This document shows positions 1 through 11,979 of a stretch of 64,000 bases of DNA, piece by piece. The translations under genes and the position numbers were made by a program. The notes beneath the pieces were generated by a model. It saw only the letters and a list, made by a program, of their open reading frames with translations, searched no databases and was not told the DNA's origin. Every line of letters starts with the position of its first letter. The first letter of the stretch is position 1. This DNA is from Pinus tabuliformis (lineage: Eukaryota; Streptophyta; Pinopsida; Pinales; Pinaceae), in assembly GCA_031772625.1 (NCBI GenBank), contig CM062814.1:360131750-360195749 (forward strand), in the 5' to 3' direction.

Positions 1-370
1 GGAAGCTAGTGGTTCTTTAGTGTGTGTGTGAGGCTGAGAGTTGTATTATGGGAAAAGAATGCATGTAAGTGATTCTTTGTAAAGTTGTTATTGAATTAGT
101 CCTATTTATGCATCTTTTTATTCTTTTCCATCCCTTAAAACCTATTAGTTCATTATGGTAATTCAAAAAATAAGACAAGAAATCCCCTAAAAAAAACTCA
201 TGTGTTTTTGTTATTTGCAATCATATTGTTGACAAATGAGTTGTAATGAATCAAGTACTTATGTTCTTGGCCAATAGTTTCTATTGATCAATTCGCCATC
301 CATAAGGACATACTTAAATGTGCATAACCATGAAAATAAATTAAACTTTACTGACTAAAAAAATGATCTT
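1..370. other. AT-rich intergenic DNA
   Basis: AT-rich sequence with short random ORFs only. I see no conserved protein motif, RNA gene or repeat end here. Confidence 0.5.
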
Positions 371-490
371 TTGAGCCCTGGCAGGTAGCTCAGTTGGCAA
401 AAATATTGTGTTGTCCTATCATCAACCTTGGTTTGATTCCCCTGGAAAGGATTGACGAGTTTTGGTGCAAGAAATGTGTTAAAATTTTTA
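371..490 (+). repeat. tRNA-derived SINE-like unit
   Basis: The stretch has both halves of an internal RNA polymerase III promoter. An A-box-like GGTAGCTCAGTTGG lies at about 384-397 and a B-box-like GGTTTGATTCCCC at about 430-442, roughly 35 bp apart as in tRNA genes. It does not fold as a complete tRNA with a sound anticodon arm, and the sequence runs past the expected acceptor end into an unrelated tail. That pattern fits the head of a plant tRNA-derived SINE better than a functional tRNA. No target-site duplication was found and the right boundary is a guess. A decayed tRNA pseudogene is the alternative. Confidence 0.5.
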
Positions 491-1078
491 ACTCATGATA
501 AACATAATATGTAATGTTATATAATTTCTATAATAAACTAAAAAAACATAAACTAAAACCCTATCAAAACATCTCTAAATTTGAGATGCAATAATCTATA
601 TAACATAGTGTAGAAAACAAAAAATTATACCTAAAACAAGATTATCAAACTTTTCATTGTTTTTCATTAATTCTTAACATGAAAATTCTGTTATAGGAAA
701 AGTGAGTTGAGAATAAAAATAAACTCAATTATTTAGTTAGAACTCAGAAGTACCCATATCTCGATCCATCTACTAGTTAAAAATAAGATGACTTAGCTCT
801 TTATATCGAACTAAGAGATAACCTAAGCCATTTATCTAAACCTGGTGGACTTTTACCTCAGTATTCTATAACTACTCCCACACCATGATTATGATGTTGT
901 ACGAATATTTTTTTGTTGTAGAATATTGTTTGAGGTACATATTATAACACTCCCACCTATTGAGGAAAAGGTTTTAAATTAACTTTGTTTGTCACAATAT
1001 AACATAGTAGGCTCCCACACCTTGAATGTCAACTTTGCAACTAGCTTGTTAAGGTAGATGTATTAACAAGTAGTAGTG

Positions 1079-1291
1079 CTAGACATCATGTACTCTATTA
1101 TACTTTGTTCGAGCTGAACTAGTGCTACTAAATCCTCCTCCCTGCTTAACTAGGATATCACTCCTAAACCCTAACCGAAACAACATTAAAGTATTCTTCC
1201 TGCCACCTACATCTCTTGGAAAGTTAGAATCAACAAATCTGTGTAAAATCAACTTAGCATATTCCACATATCTTGAACAAAAATATGCCAT
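1079..1291 (-). mobile_element. copia RNase H remnant
   Basis: The minus-strand translation contains FVDSNFPRDVGGRKNT, which lines up with the copia RNase H signature (G)YVDSDYAGDLDKRKST. It also has ARTKYNRVHDV, like the family's HARTKHIEVRYHF near the end of the domain. It sits immediately before the inferred polypurine tract, the expected place. It is a fossil fragment of the copia relic, not a gene. Confidence 0.7.
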
Positions 1292-1989
1292 GCCCTTTAG
1301 TTATTGTAGCACATATTTTGCACCAATCTAATGAATCATTATTCTCCTCATCTCAACCATGAAATGGCTCAAGGTTTTCATTGAAAAATGTATATTAGGT
1401 CCAAATCTAATGTTAGCTAGATACATATAAGATCCAATTAAATTTCTATGCGAGGAAAGATTACCAAATATAAATTAACCATGCAACTTCAGATTTGAAT
1501 CATGGGAGTGGTCAAGTGTTTACAATCCATCATGTGAAACCTCTTTAGGATCTCAACTATGTAGCTTTGCCCAAGGAAAACTTCACCTACACCTTTTCAT
1601 ACCTCTAGACCCAAGAGATAATGTAGGAGTCCAATGTCCATCATGTCAAACTCTCATTCAGTGTAGTCTTGCACCTTGAAATGAGATTCTATGAGCTCCT
1701 TTTAAGGATTCAATCATCTACATGTAGGATTAGAACAAGTATATTGGATCTATCAAATAAGTAATCAAAACTAGGACATGTATTAGTTTTGGAAAAGCCC
1801 AAACTGAACAAGGACTCATAAATCCTAGAGAATTAACACATGGTTTCTTGATTGATATTGTAAAGGGCCTTCTTCAATTTGTATACGTGGGTGTCCTTCC
1901 TACAACCGTCAAGCCCTCTTCGCTGATAAGTGTACACTTTTCCCTCAATTAGGAAATTAAGGAAGGTTGTCGTAACATAATATGATTTA

Positions 1990-2330
1990 ACTGCCGACTA
2001 AAAATAGATTCTAAAGACATAAATCTCTTAATAGAATTGTAATTGGAAACTGGAGAAAAGATCTCCTCATAGTCAACTTCTTCTTTCTGGGAGAATCATC
2101 TTGCTACGAACCAAGCCTTATACTCATTGATGTTGTTATTTGTCGTGTGCTTCGCCTTGTATAGCCACCTTTTATCAGCATTGTTTTTTTTGGTATTGTC
2201 ACTATCTCCCATATTATATACATCATTCTTCATGATGCATTTACACTCCACCATGGCATCCTGCAACACTTGATTTATTGTTACTTTCTCATATCTAGAA
2301 ATTTTTATATCAATAACGGAATACATCAAT
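1990..2330 (-). mobile_element. copia reverse transcriptase N-terminal remnant
   Basis: Minus-strand residues such as QDAMVECKCIMKNDVYNM, then KRWLYKAKH and YKAWFVAR, match the start of copia reverse transcriptase. In the family this reads WxxAMxEExxALxxNxTWxLV, then KWVYKxKxxxDG and YKARLVAKG. The rest of the polymerase towards 1300 is too decayed to outline. This is part of the copia relic. Confidence 0.72.
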
Positions 2331-2879
2331 GGAACATAACTAGGGAACCTTTTAGGAGGATGAATTACCTAAATATAAATATATGAAGCACCAACCTTCT
2401 ATGTTTCCTCCTATAATCTTTGTGTAAGCCACCTAGGTTTCTTGGCTATACGAGAAGGAAAACTAATATATATTCCTATGCTAGAACCTATCTGAATTGC
2501 GCCTATTCTCCTTGAAGCATATGAATCAACAGAATGGGTAGGAAGTGTTGTGTTATCCTTAATTATTATTGGGTTCTATTAAAACTTATAAGTCCATGTA
2601 TCATTATCTAGCTTCACATCTTAGCTTACTACTACCTTCCTTTGAGAAGGAAGATATATCTTGTAAGCCTTAGAGGACTCGTTGTAGCCAACTAAAAGAC
2701 CCTCCAAGTTTGAGGGTTCAAGCTTCATCCTCTACTCCCATGGAACATAAAGATAAAGTATACTCTCAAACACATTGAAATAAAAAACATATGGTTTGTC
2801 CCTTGTGAAGGAGTCCTTTGGATTTTTTCCATCAATACTATGTATGGACATCTATTTGGTATGTAGATTGCAATATAGA

Positions 2880-3405
2880 AAGCTTCTACCTAAATGAACA
2901 TGGGAAAATCTAAGTCATGAATCATAGATTTAGCAGTCTCTACTATAGTCTTGTTCTTCCGCTCAGCAGCACCATTCTTTTGTTAATTTTATAGTATTGT
3001 CCTCTCTCTCTTGATCCATGTCTTTTAGAGAAAATGAATCAAAGTTATTATAGGTATAGATGCCTCCGTAATGAAATCCTAGTACCTTAAGTATCCTAAA
3101 TGATTGTTTCTCAACAAGAGCTATGAACTCTTGGAACTTGCTGAAGGCACCATGTTTGGTCTTCCTAAAATATATTTAAGCTTTCTTGGAAAAACCATCA
3201 ATGAAACTAACATAATAAATAAAACCCGTCTGTAAAGTTGATGACATGGATAACATAAATCTGAATGGACTAAATTAAGGATCCCTCTAGATCTATACTT
3301 TCTATTTAGGAAAAAAACCTTGACATGCTTATTGATAACACATTCCTCACACACCTCTCTCTCCAAGACCTTCAACTCAAGGAATCCATCCACCATTTTC
3401 CTCAA
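2880..3405 (-). mobile_element. copia integrase remnant
   Basis: The minus-strand translation near 3121-3405 reads CEECVINKHVKVFFLNRKYR and then GILNLVHSDLCYP. This is the copia junction of zinc-binding domain and integrase core (CExCxxGKQxRxPF...LxLVHSDVCGP). The region to its left keeps more core-like sequence. It is a fossil part of the copia relic. Confidence 0.75.
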
Positions 3406-3960
3406 AATAAGTAGGGATCCATAATATAAGAGACCAAATCTTTTATGCTAGAGATCACATCAATTTTCACTACTGGTCAAAAAATCTTTGTGCTTCATTG
3501 GATTTTCTAGCAATTTGTAAAGGCCACCCTCCTTGACAGTTTCAGCGAACACTTGATTAGAATCAAGTTTCAAATGTTTGATGAATAATTTTTGCTGGCT
3601 AAAAGCACAATATTACCTCTCTACAAAGTTGAGTACATGGATCACATATATCTTAATGAAATAAATCAATAATCCCTTGAAATATATGGTTGGTGCTTGG
3701 GAGGAAACCTTAGCATGCTTGTTGAGTGCACATCCCCTGCATGCCTCTCTATCTCCTTGACCTCGAAGTCATGGAATACAACAATAATTTTCTTCAAAAG
3801 AGGTAGGGAACAATCGTTTAGGAGACTTAATCTACTATGCTAGATCTCACGTATATTTTAATTGTTGGTTAACAAATATCTCTACTTCTGGGATTTGATA
3901 GGATTTTTTAAAGGCTAGTCTCCCTGACTCTTTTATCCAACACTTGATTTGAATAAAGGT
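3231..3960 (-). repeat. Diverged direct duplication of the copia GAG-pre-integrase segment
   Basis: The stretch 3231-3560 recurs, in the same orientation and clearly diverged, at about 3617-3960. Both copies carry the same ordered landmarks: a tract around 'cATGGATnACATA', the cysteine-containing block before the integrase core, and the 'aacacttgatt' block. The copies are about 390 bp apart. This could be two related copia fragments joined by nested insertion, or a local tandem duplication. Confidence 0.6.
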
Positions 3961-6640
3961 TTATATTTTCAATTATTACTTTTTTATGTTAGAAATCAAC
4001 CCTGTACTTCAAAACCACTAGACAAGAAATGCTCATATAAAGTAAAGAAATGACAATGTGTTTTGAGATGGATGTATTATAGAAAACTAGATGAAAGGAG
4101 ATGCTTTCTTGGAGTTTTACTTGCATGAGGGGGGAAGAAAATTGGATAATAAAACTAGGTTATAATCTTGTCTCACTTTGGTGCATAATTATCCACACTG
4201 GATGCTTTCATGAAATTTTACTTCATTCAGATGCAGAGACGATAGACTAAGAAAGACTGAAGAGGAGGATTAGACACTTTGACATGCATAATTATGCACC
4301 CAACCAATACAATATTATAATTCTCAGTTCAATTATCCAACTTCCATTCTCCCTTATGCAAGTAAATATTATTTTCCACATGTTTGCAGTATGTTGGTGT
4401 AAAGTTATAATGTTCTAATGCTCCCATCACAATAATGCCTTAAGAAATATTGTGTTTCTCCCATAAATGCACCTAACCAACCTCGCAGTTTTCCTACATA
4501 AAATCCACCTGTGTCCAATAGTTAGTTGAGATGAACTATGCAAGCTACCCTGTCAACCATAACATCATATTTTACTTCTATTCCATCACAGTCAATTCAT
4601 AAACCCATGCATCAAAGGTTAATAAACATACAAGCTCTTTAGGAATACATGTTTCTTTTTGTACAATGAACAGGAAAGTGGGATGTCTTATAGAAAAAAT
4701 TAGCCACTGTGATAATACTACTTTATAGTTCCCATTTCTAGTGCCAAAACCCAAAGAAATAAAATTACATTGAAAGGAAAGGACAACCTTAGCCCATACA
4801 GGCAACGTGTTAACCCTCAAAATGCATTTTCATTTTCAGCATATTCTTTCCAGTAGTTAATCTAATCTTACATCAAGGAAGCACAGGAGAGGATGGTGTA
4901 ACAATTAGGAGAATCAAATTAACAATTAGAAGCCAACATTCTCCAAATGTTTCTAAATATAATAATGTATGCATGATTTTTTTTTTTAGTCCATTCTAAA
5001 AGGATGTTGCTCCAATATCCTAGGATGGACAGAGACAATATGCATGATCAGATCTATCTTGACAGTAATGTTATCACAGATTAAGAAAATACTATTTGTG
5101 TTTGTGCACCTCAAATAAGCGTTTTGGATATAGATGCAATCAACTAGCACAAATCAACAGATTTTGTGGACGCCTACTACAACATGGGTGCACATACCAA
5201 AATCATCATTGAAACCTCAAATATACATTTTCTAATTGGTGTTTGTAGATCCTTCCATTGCACCATATTCATAAACCTTTGATGCCTTACTTATACCTCT
5301 ATAAAATGGTACTGTAATTGACTTCATGCCAAAATATAGCATTAGAGTTGTGAATCATACCCTACTGCTAGAAGCAAGTCTAAAAATGCAATATTTGTTT
5401 GATGGATCTAGACTCATGAAAGGTGGTCACATTAGCTGCACATTAGTGGAATCTACTTATATGTGGCTAATGTGCTCATCCTTATCCTATTATAGAGTAA
5501 TGAGAAAGCTTTAATAGGAATTAACTCTAGGAGCATTATGGTGTGACTGAACTTGAAATGACACTGTCAAATATTTTCCATGGAATCTACATAGGAGGCA
5601 CAATGGGTAAACCCTCATTACTGTAGGCACATGTGGTATAAAGTTAGCCCTTATCAGATCCATATCTCTTGTTTCTATAGTGCCAGCTATTGCATACTTA
5701 TTTCCACTAGGGAGGACTCTAGTTGTTGTGATTTTTTGGCAACATAAAAGGCATGGATAGTAACTGTATTACTTTGGGACACTCTCATCTATTTATAGGC
5801 CAGATTTTGCAGCAGAAAAAAAATGCATCTGCTATGAAGATTAGACATGTAGCATGATTGGGAGACATGTAACAATAGAAATTTATTGAGACAACATTAA
5901 AATTTAGCATGCAGGAGACTATAGGGATATGATGATGTGGCTACAATTTTTAAATCATTTTGTGGGAAGATCCTATAGATTGTCTCAACATCAAAACAAT
6001 AACTGAATGACATGCTTTTACATATATAAAACTAAGTTATTTTTTCATCTTTGAGAATGCCTTTCCTGGAATAAGGCTTGATCAAAATCAAAGAATAAAC
6101 AAAGAATTCCACATTGAGAGATATAAGGACCCCTTAACTCATCCATCACGCAAATCCCTATGATGGAATCTCTTACTAAGCAAGTTATTTCATGCAATAT
6201 GACACAATAAATGAAATATTTTAAGGTGGAAAAAGAGTGCCTAGCACTAAGGAAATCCATTGAGTTTGTTAAGGCTGATTTTTAGGAATAAGGAAACATT
6301 TTAAAGGTGTTTGACTTTGAATAGTTGGCATAACATTTGAAATGGTCAACAAGTGAATTATTAAGGAAGGTTATGTAAAAGGTTTGTGTGGTTTAAAGAG
6401 TTTGGAAGAGAAGCCCATACTTTTAGGAAACTCCCTACCAAAAAATGGAGCTTTCTTAAAAACCCTTGATCTACCTTGCACATATCTACACGAGTATCTT
6501 TTAGTAGCACTTCCACTTTGACTTTTGTATATATTACAAGTTTGATGGAGTTTGTTAGCCTTATTTAGAATGCTTCACTATGAAGACAAGTAGTGTGTGG
6601 AACCCTTTGGCATGGTCAACATGTGCATCTTTTACGAGTT
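3961..6640. other. Unassigned AT-rich interval
   Basis: No convincing coding sequence or repeat end was recognised. The interval could contain the 5' part (gag and 5' LTR) of the copia relic, but I found no primer-binding site or LTR pair to support that. Short ORFs here have no family motif. Confidence 0.4.
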
Positions 6641-6647
6641 CTAAGGA

Positions 6648-6710
6648 GATGAGAACAAATGGCGGCAAAGGACTGATTGGCACATTCTCCAATTCCAAAG
6701 AGAGCCTAGA
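6648..6710 (+). pseudogene. Possible first exon start of the TAT-like gene
   Basis: A short frame opens with ATG at about 6648 and reads MRTNGGKG, then FSNSKESLD. It lies upstream of, and in the same orientation as, the aminotransferase exon copies. Plant tyrosine aminotransferases often begin with a short Met-Asn-Gly-Gly-Lys-like leader before a W/F-rich stretch, so this could be the start of the gene. The match is very short and there is no other support. Treat it as a weak suggestion. Confidence 0.22.
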
Positions 6711-7599
6711 TTGAAGGACATCCTTCTTTTTAGGAGAATATTTTTATAACTTAATACTATAATAGCTTACATTTTGGTTCTACTTGTAGTTCTTATGACT
6801 ACAGAATCCTGGTATCTATGGTTTATCTTTACAAAAATCGTGCCCAACTTCTCTGAATTATTACAACATTCCTAATCTACTGAATTTAGGTTCTCTATGT
6901 ATAGGAGCATCATTAAATATAATTAACAAAAGCAATGATTTGAGTAGAAGTGCCTTTTCCATTAGATCTGTGGCGGAATGGCAGGTACATATTTGTGTGC
7001 AAAATGCCCAGACTGCTCGAGAATTTGTATTGTTGACTTCCTTTACTCTTAGATTATATTATTTTTCAGTGTTTAGTTATTCTTATTTGGTACAAAGGAA
7101 TTTGGACTACTGTAAGGGTTGAAGTTGCTGCAGTGGATTTCAAAGGAATATGCCGTTGCTTCTTATCCAAACACATGAATTGCAACATGTTGAAATTCAA
7201 GTGTTTTTGCTCCATAAATATCCAATCATACTCTCAAGGAAGTATTGGTTTTGTGATCCTTTGCCAAAGTGCTCCCACTTATCATTTCTTCTAAGATGAA
7301 AATTGATGAATACCTTTAAAGAGAAGTAGGTGCTCCATACTCAAGGTATTGATACTTATTTATGTTCCATACTCGTGAATATAACAAAGGGGATACCTTG
7401 ACAAATAGCTTCACCTCCAGGATGTCCTCTGCTACTAAGAAAAGTGCCTAGAATGGACCCTTTCACCCATAGGATGTCCTCTGCTGCCATGAAAAGTGTC
7501 GAGAATGGGCACTTTTCTAATGTAGAAAAAATCTATTCTAAATTTCACACAATTATTAGTGAAGAGTTGCTAAAATAAGGTTGAATCATCCATAAATAG

Positions 7600-7750
7600 T
7601 GGATCCCCATGAAATATGTGGAAGAAATTGAAAGATTGTCTATAATAGATTATTACAAAATGGGTCTATACTGAGGACAAGTGGCATAGACAATGTATCT
7701 CTCTCCCAACTATCCTTACCAACTAGTTGTAGATGATATGCACTTAATTT
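7600..7750 (+). pseudogene. TAT-like aminotransferase exon piece, array unit 1
   Basis: The plus-strand frame reads WIPMKYVEEIERL at its left end and TMYLSPNYPYQLVVDDMHL at its right end. The right end aligns without gaps to the class I/II tyrosine aminotransferase stretch around AIADYLSRDLPYQLSPDDVYLT, which lies shortly before the TSGCTQAIE motif. The frame holds stop codons, and the exon is cut at the unit boundary, so this copy is non-functional. Confidence 0.65.
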
Positions 7751-8435
7751 AGGTTCTCCACATACAGGGGCATCACTAGAGATAATTACCAAAAGTAATG
7801 ATTGGAGTATAAGTGCCTTTGCCTTTGGAGATGTGGCAGCATGGAAGGTATATATTTATGTGAAAATGCCCATATTGCTCCAAAATTTATATTGTTTATT
7901 TCCTTTGTTCTCATATTATATTATCCTTCAATGTTTAGTTATTATTATTTGGTACAAAGGAGTTGAACTAGTGTAAGGGTTTAAGTTTCTCCAGTCGCTT
8001 TCAAAAGCATATGCAGTCAATTCTTGGCCAAAGACAAAAATCACACCATGTTGCAATTCAAGTACCTTTTCTCCATAACAATCCAGTCATACTCTCAGAG
8101 CAATATTAGTTCTATTATCCTTTGCCAAAGTGCTCCCAATTATCATTTCTCCTAACATGAAAACCGATGAATACCCTTAAAGAGAAGTAGGTTCTCTATA
8201 CTCAACGTCTTGATTCTTCTTTATCTTCCATACTCATGAATATGTTCACCTCTAGGATGTCCTTTGCTGCAAAGAAAAAGGCCCAAAATGGACCCTTTCA
8301 CCTCTAGGATATCCTCTTCTTCCAAGAAAACTATAGATAATGGACCCTTTTCTAATGTAGAAAACCTCTATTTTAACTATCACGCACTTCTTCAGGAAGA
8401 GTTGCTCAAACAAAATTAGAAACATCCACAAAGAG

Positions 8436-8586
8436 TGGATCCCCATGAAATATCTGCAAGAAATTGAAATATTGTCTATAACATACTATTACTTAATGGG
8501 TCTAGAATGAGAAAATGTGGCATTGGAAAGGTATCTCTCTCCCAACCTTCCTTACTAGCTATTTGTAGATGATGTCCACTTGATTT
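8436..8586 (+). pseudogene. TAT-like aminotransferase exon piece, array unit 2
   Basis: This is the same exon piece as in unit 1. It reads ALERYLSPNLPY, one stop codon in place of the next residue, then LFVDDVHL. That is the closest of the array copies to the family pattern A-x-x-x-YLSRDLPY-x-L-x-x-DDV. A second in-frame stop lies upstream near the conserved glycine. The copy ends at the array junction instead of continuing into the TSGCTQ motif. Confidence 0.68.
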
Positions 8587-9277
8587 AGGTTCTCCACATA
8601 CAACGAAATCACTAGAGATAATTACCACAAGTAATCATTGGAGTAGAAGTGCCTTTTCCATTGGAGATGTGGCAACCTGGAAAGTATATCTTTGTGTGTA
8701 GATGCCCATATTTCTACAAAATTTATATTGTTTATTTCATTTACTCTGATATTATATTACCTTTTAGTGTTTACTTATTATTATTCAGTACAAAGGAGCT
8801 GGACTACTGTAAGGGTTGAAGTTGCTCAAGTGGCTTTCAAAAACATATGCAGTTGATTCTTAGACAAAGACACGAGTCACACCATGTTTAAATTCATGTG
8901 TTTTTTCTGCATAAAAATATACTGATACTCTCAAAGAAGTATTGGTGCTATTATCCTTCCCAAAGTACTCCTAGTTATCATTTCTTCTAACATGAAAATT
9001 GATGAATACCCCTAAAGAGAGCTAGGTGCTCCATACTAAAGGTTTTGATACTTCTTTATGTTCCACACTCAGGAATATAACAAAGGGGATAGCTTGAAAA
9101 TAGCTTCGCCTCCAAGAAAAGTTCCCAAAATGGACCCACTCACCTCTAGGATGTCCTCTGCTGCCAAGAAAAGTGCCCAAAATGGACCCTTTTCTAATGT
9201 AGCAAACCTCTATGATACATTTCACACACTTCTTAAAGAAAAGTTGCTCAAAAAAAGTTAGCAACATCCACAAAGAT

Positions 9278-9428
9278 TGGATCCCCATGAAATCTGTGTA
9301 AGAAATTCAAATATTGTCTATAACACACTATTAAAAAATGGGTCTAGAGTGAGGACAAGTGGCATTGTGAGGGTATCTCTCTTCCGACCTTTCTTATTAG
9401 CTAGTTGTGGATGATTTCCACTTACTTT
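9278..9428 (+). pseudogene. TAT-like aminotransferase exon piece, array unit 3
   Basis: This is the third copy of the same exon piece. It reads GYLSSDLSY and then LVVDDFHLL in the aminotransferase frame, with several stop codons. It ends at the boundary with unit 4, 22 bp before the chromovirus-type insertion. Confidence 0.6.
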
Positions 9429-9450
9429 AGGTTCTCCATATATAGGGGTA

Positions 9451-10069
9451 TGATCTAGGTGGATATTGGTGGCCACCTGCCAAGTCCACTTGGACACCCA
9501 CCATTGTTTCTTTCAACTTTTCAGTTTCCTTAATTGTAGCAAAGTTTAGTATTTTTAGAAGTTTTTGGGTCCTGAACTTCCAGAGTTATTTTGAGGCCAT
9601 AAATAACGTTTTTTGGGAAAACTAGGAGCAACATGTGTACATGGACCGATGTTTCTCATACCAAAGTTGTAGTTCTTAGATATATCTTTCTAATGAGATA
9701 TTGTGCACATCAAATGGAGATCGTATGCCAAAGTTACAACCCCGAGAAGTTGATGTACCAATTTACCCAAACAAGGCCCACATTTTGTTGTTTCATCTTC
9801 TAGGGTTAGGTTTTTGGATTTTTAGAGTTTTCCATTATTTCTCAACAATAAATAGGCCTTCAAGCCTCATTGTACCATAGTTCAGAGGCATGTAGCCACC
9901 ACATCTCTTCTCAGAGATAAGCTACCATCGCCCTAACAGGTTTATTTCCATTTCTATTTGTAAGCATATTTCAATGTTTTACATAATGAAATGAAGTATT
10001 ATTTCCACTGCATCTTTGTATTTATTATTATCTCTATAATTTGTTGCATTCCCATTTAAATACAGATCA
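9451..10069 (+). repeat. 5' LTR of the chromovirus-type element
   Basis: 619 bp, starting TGATCTAGG and ending CAGATCA. It is paired with 14677-15296. An AT-rich TATA-like ATAAATAGG lies near 9848. The left flank 9446-9450 is the target duplication. Confidence 0.9.
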
Positions 10070-10070
10070 G

Positions 10071-10082
10071 TGGTATCAGAGC
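10071..10082 (+). promoter_or_regulatory. Primer-binding site (initiator tRNA-Met type)
   Basis: TGGTATCAGAGC lies one base after the 5' LTR. It is the standard plant primer-binding site complementary to the 3' end of initiator tRNA-Met. Confidence 0.92.
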
Positions 10083-10196
10083 AGTCTATTTTTCTCTGCC
10101 TTTCTTTGCATGTCCCGAATGAGGTCGGGATAGGAGTTAGGGCTTGAACTAGTTGAACCTTTACAAGAACAGCCTCACAAATCCTGATGGCCTCCC

Positions 10197-11110
10197 ATGG
10201 AGGATGAAAAGAGAGACGAAGGGGCAAGAGATCCTATCAAAATATTTCTTGAAGAATCGCTCGAGCAACAAAGGAAGGCAATGATGGACATCTTTGCCCA
10301 GATCCGCCAGTGCTACTCTGAGGTGACGCAACTTCTTCCAACAACTACTCTACAAATGCCACACCCTTTAAGGTACAAGATAATTTTGAAATACCCATCT
10401 TTGAGGGTCAAATAGATGTAGATGTCGTGTATAAATGGTTAAATATACTAGAATGGTATTTTTTTGTTGATGATCTTTTGAGTCAGGAAAAGATTATTTT
10501 CTCTCTTCTCAAAGCAGCCCCCACGTCAAGCACTGGTGGGAAACCTGTTGCAAGTAGAAGGATGGAAGTACAGGCTCACTATTTTCAGCCGTATACACTT
10601 GGAATTAATTCTTGACTACCATCAAGGAGTAGTACTACCCTATTGGAAGCTATGAGAATCAATACATAAAATGGACCACGCTACGGTAAGGAATGGATGA
10701 AGACATGCCAAAGTTTACCAATATTTTCCATACCCTTCGAACAAAGTTGGGTATCTAGGATTCAAAGCAACATTTGGTACTCAAATACTGTGGCTACCTA
10801 CACAAGTACATCAAGGAAGAAATATAATTCCTGAATATATCCTCCCTTGGCACGACATACCGATATGCCATCAACGTCGGGAAAAACTTTAATCAGGAGA
10901 AGTGAGACTTTGGATCTGCAAATTTGAGGCAAGGGAAAGGTGTCCCCAAACTGCAGAGTAAAGGACAAAGCCAAGGTACGGTGGCCCAAGACAACCCGCC
11001 AAAGCTGCAAGAAAATAACAATGTCGCGAAGCGAAAAAAGGACACAAGAAAGTGGTGTGAGTTCCATAAGAGATCCACTGACAACACAAGTGAGTGTTAG
11101 CCAAAGCACT
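10197..11110 (+). mobile_element. gag region of the chromovirus-type element
   Basis: Plus-strand sequence downstream of the primer site encodes a gag-type protein remnant. It opens MEDEKRDEGARDPIKIFLEE, and later has a DVVYKWLNILEWYF-like capsid stretch in pieces. A basic, Lys/Arg-rich end leads into the protease. I saw no clear zinc knuckle. Longer ORFs on the minus strand at 10798-11336 are antisense shadows of this part. Confidence 0.65.
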
Positions 11111-11373
11111 CAGTAGTGGCTAAGATAAGGGTTTCAAAATCAAATGCATTTTCTGAGTCTGAGTCAGAACATGACAAGGGGAATGACAAAGGGAAGTAGA
11201 TTATCGATGTGGAGCCCAACTCCACCATTGCAACCACGAAGGTCCAAAAGGAGGAACCTGAAGATCCAGAGGAGGAGGAGCATCTCTTCCACTCCCAAAT
11301 GTGGGTAAAGGCCTCCCCACTACAATCCATTGTCAACAGTGGGAGCTAAAAGAACCTTATTTCAGTAAAGATC

Positions 11374-11700
11374 GTGAAGTGGCTAGGCTTACCGACCACA
11401 ACATGTCGACAACTGTACACCATCTGGTGGCTTCACCAAGTACATGATCTTCACACAAGCCAGCAGTGTTGCCTTCCATACAACATCAAGCCCTTCACGA
11501 ATGAGTTATTTTTTGATGTTGCTCCCCTTGATGTTTGTGATGTACTATTAGGAAAAACATACTTGTGGAAACGACATGCTATGTATGAATCAAGGACCCA
11601 TGTTGTTATTGTTAATTTGAAAAATGTACAGGATACTAGAGGTAGTGCCACCTACCGCCATCTCTTTGGTTACTACAAGGCAATGTAGTAAGCTCATTTC
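11374..11700 (+). mobile_element. Protease end of the chromovirus-type element
   Basis: The frame reads FFDVAPLDVCDVLLGKTYLW and continues with RHAMYESRTH. This corresponds to the stretch after the retropepsin core in plant chromoviruses (LPLDVCDVVLGQPYLW). It is a fossil. Confidence 0.75.
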
Positions 11701-11979
11701 CAAAATAGGGAAATTTGTTTTCCTGATGATACACCCTCATCTAGAGATGAAGACGGTGGCCACGACCTCCATACATAGCCCTTCTGCACGAAAACTACAG
11801 ATGGACAAGGTCGTGGAGGAGTACGAGGACTTCTTTACAGCCACCGTAGGGGTTCTTCTACACTGTCAGGTAAATTCCCCCATCTATCTAACCCTAGGTG
11901 CACCACTACCCAATGGACCAATCTATCAGTGCTTCATTCTAGAGAATGATTAAATCAAGAGGTAGATTCAGGAGCTGTT

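Larger units (their letters stand above)
949..3960 (-). mobile_element. Ty1/copia retrotransposon relic
   Basis: This is a badly decayed Ty1/copia-type element read leftward. From right to left one meets a GAG-pre-integrase/integrase part, the start of reverse transcriptase and the RNase H end, which is the copia order (integrase before RT). At its left edge the minus strand reads a short purine tract ending AGGTGGGAG, followed at 949 by TGTTATAAT. That is the usual copia polypurine tract and LTR start, so the 3' LTR probably extends left of 949; its far end is not resolved. No 5' LTR or primer site was found on the right. The element carries many breaks and is among the oldest in the window. 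Confidence 0.75.

Noticed and set aside
371-445. A functional tRNA gene
   Set aside because: Promoter boxes are present, but no convincing cloverleaf with anticodon and acceptor pairing can be drawn.
5000-5600. A PIF/Harbinger or hAT transposase remnant
   Set aside because: I compared the translations with the expected catalytic blocks and found no consistent motif on either strand.
10798-11336. Several minus-strand ORFs of 64-103 residues
   Set aside because: They are antisense shadows of the gag region of the chromovirus-type element and have no family motif.
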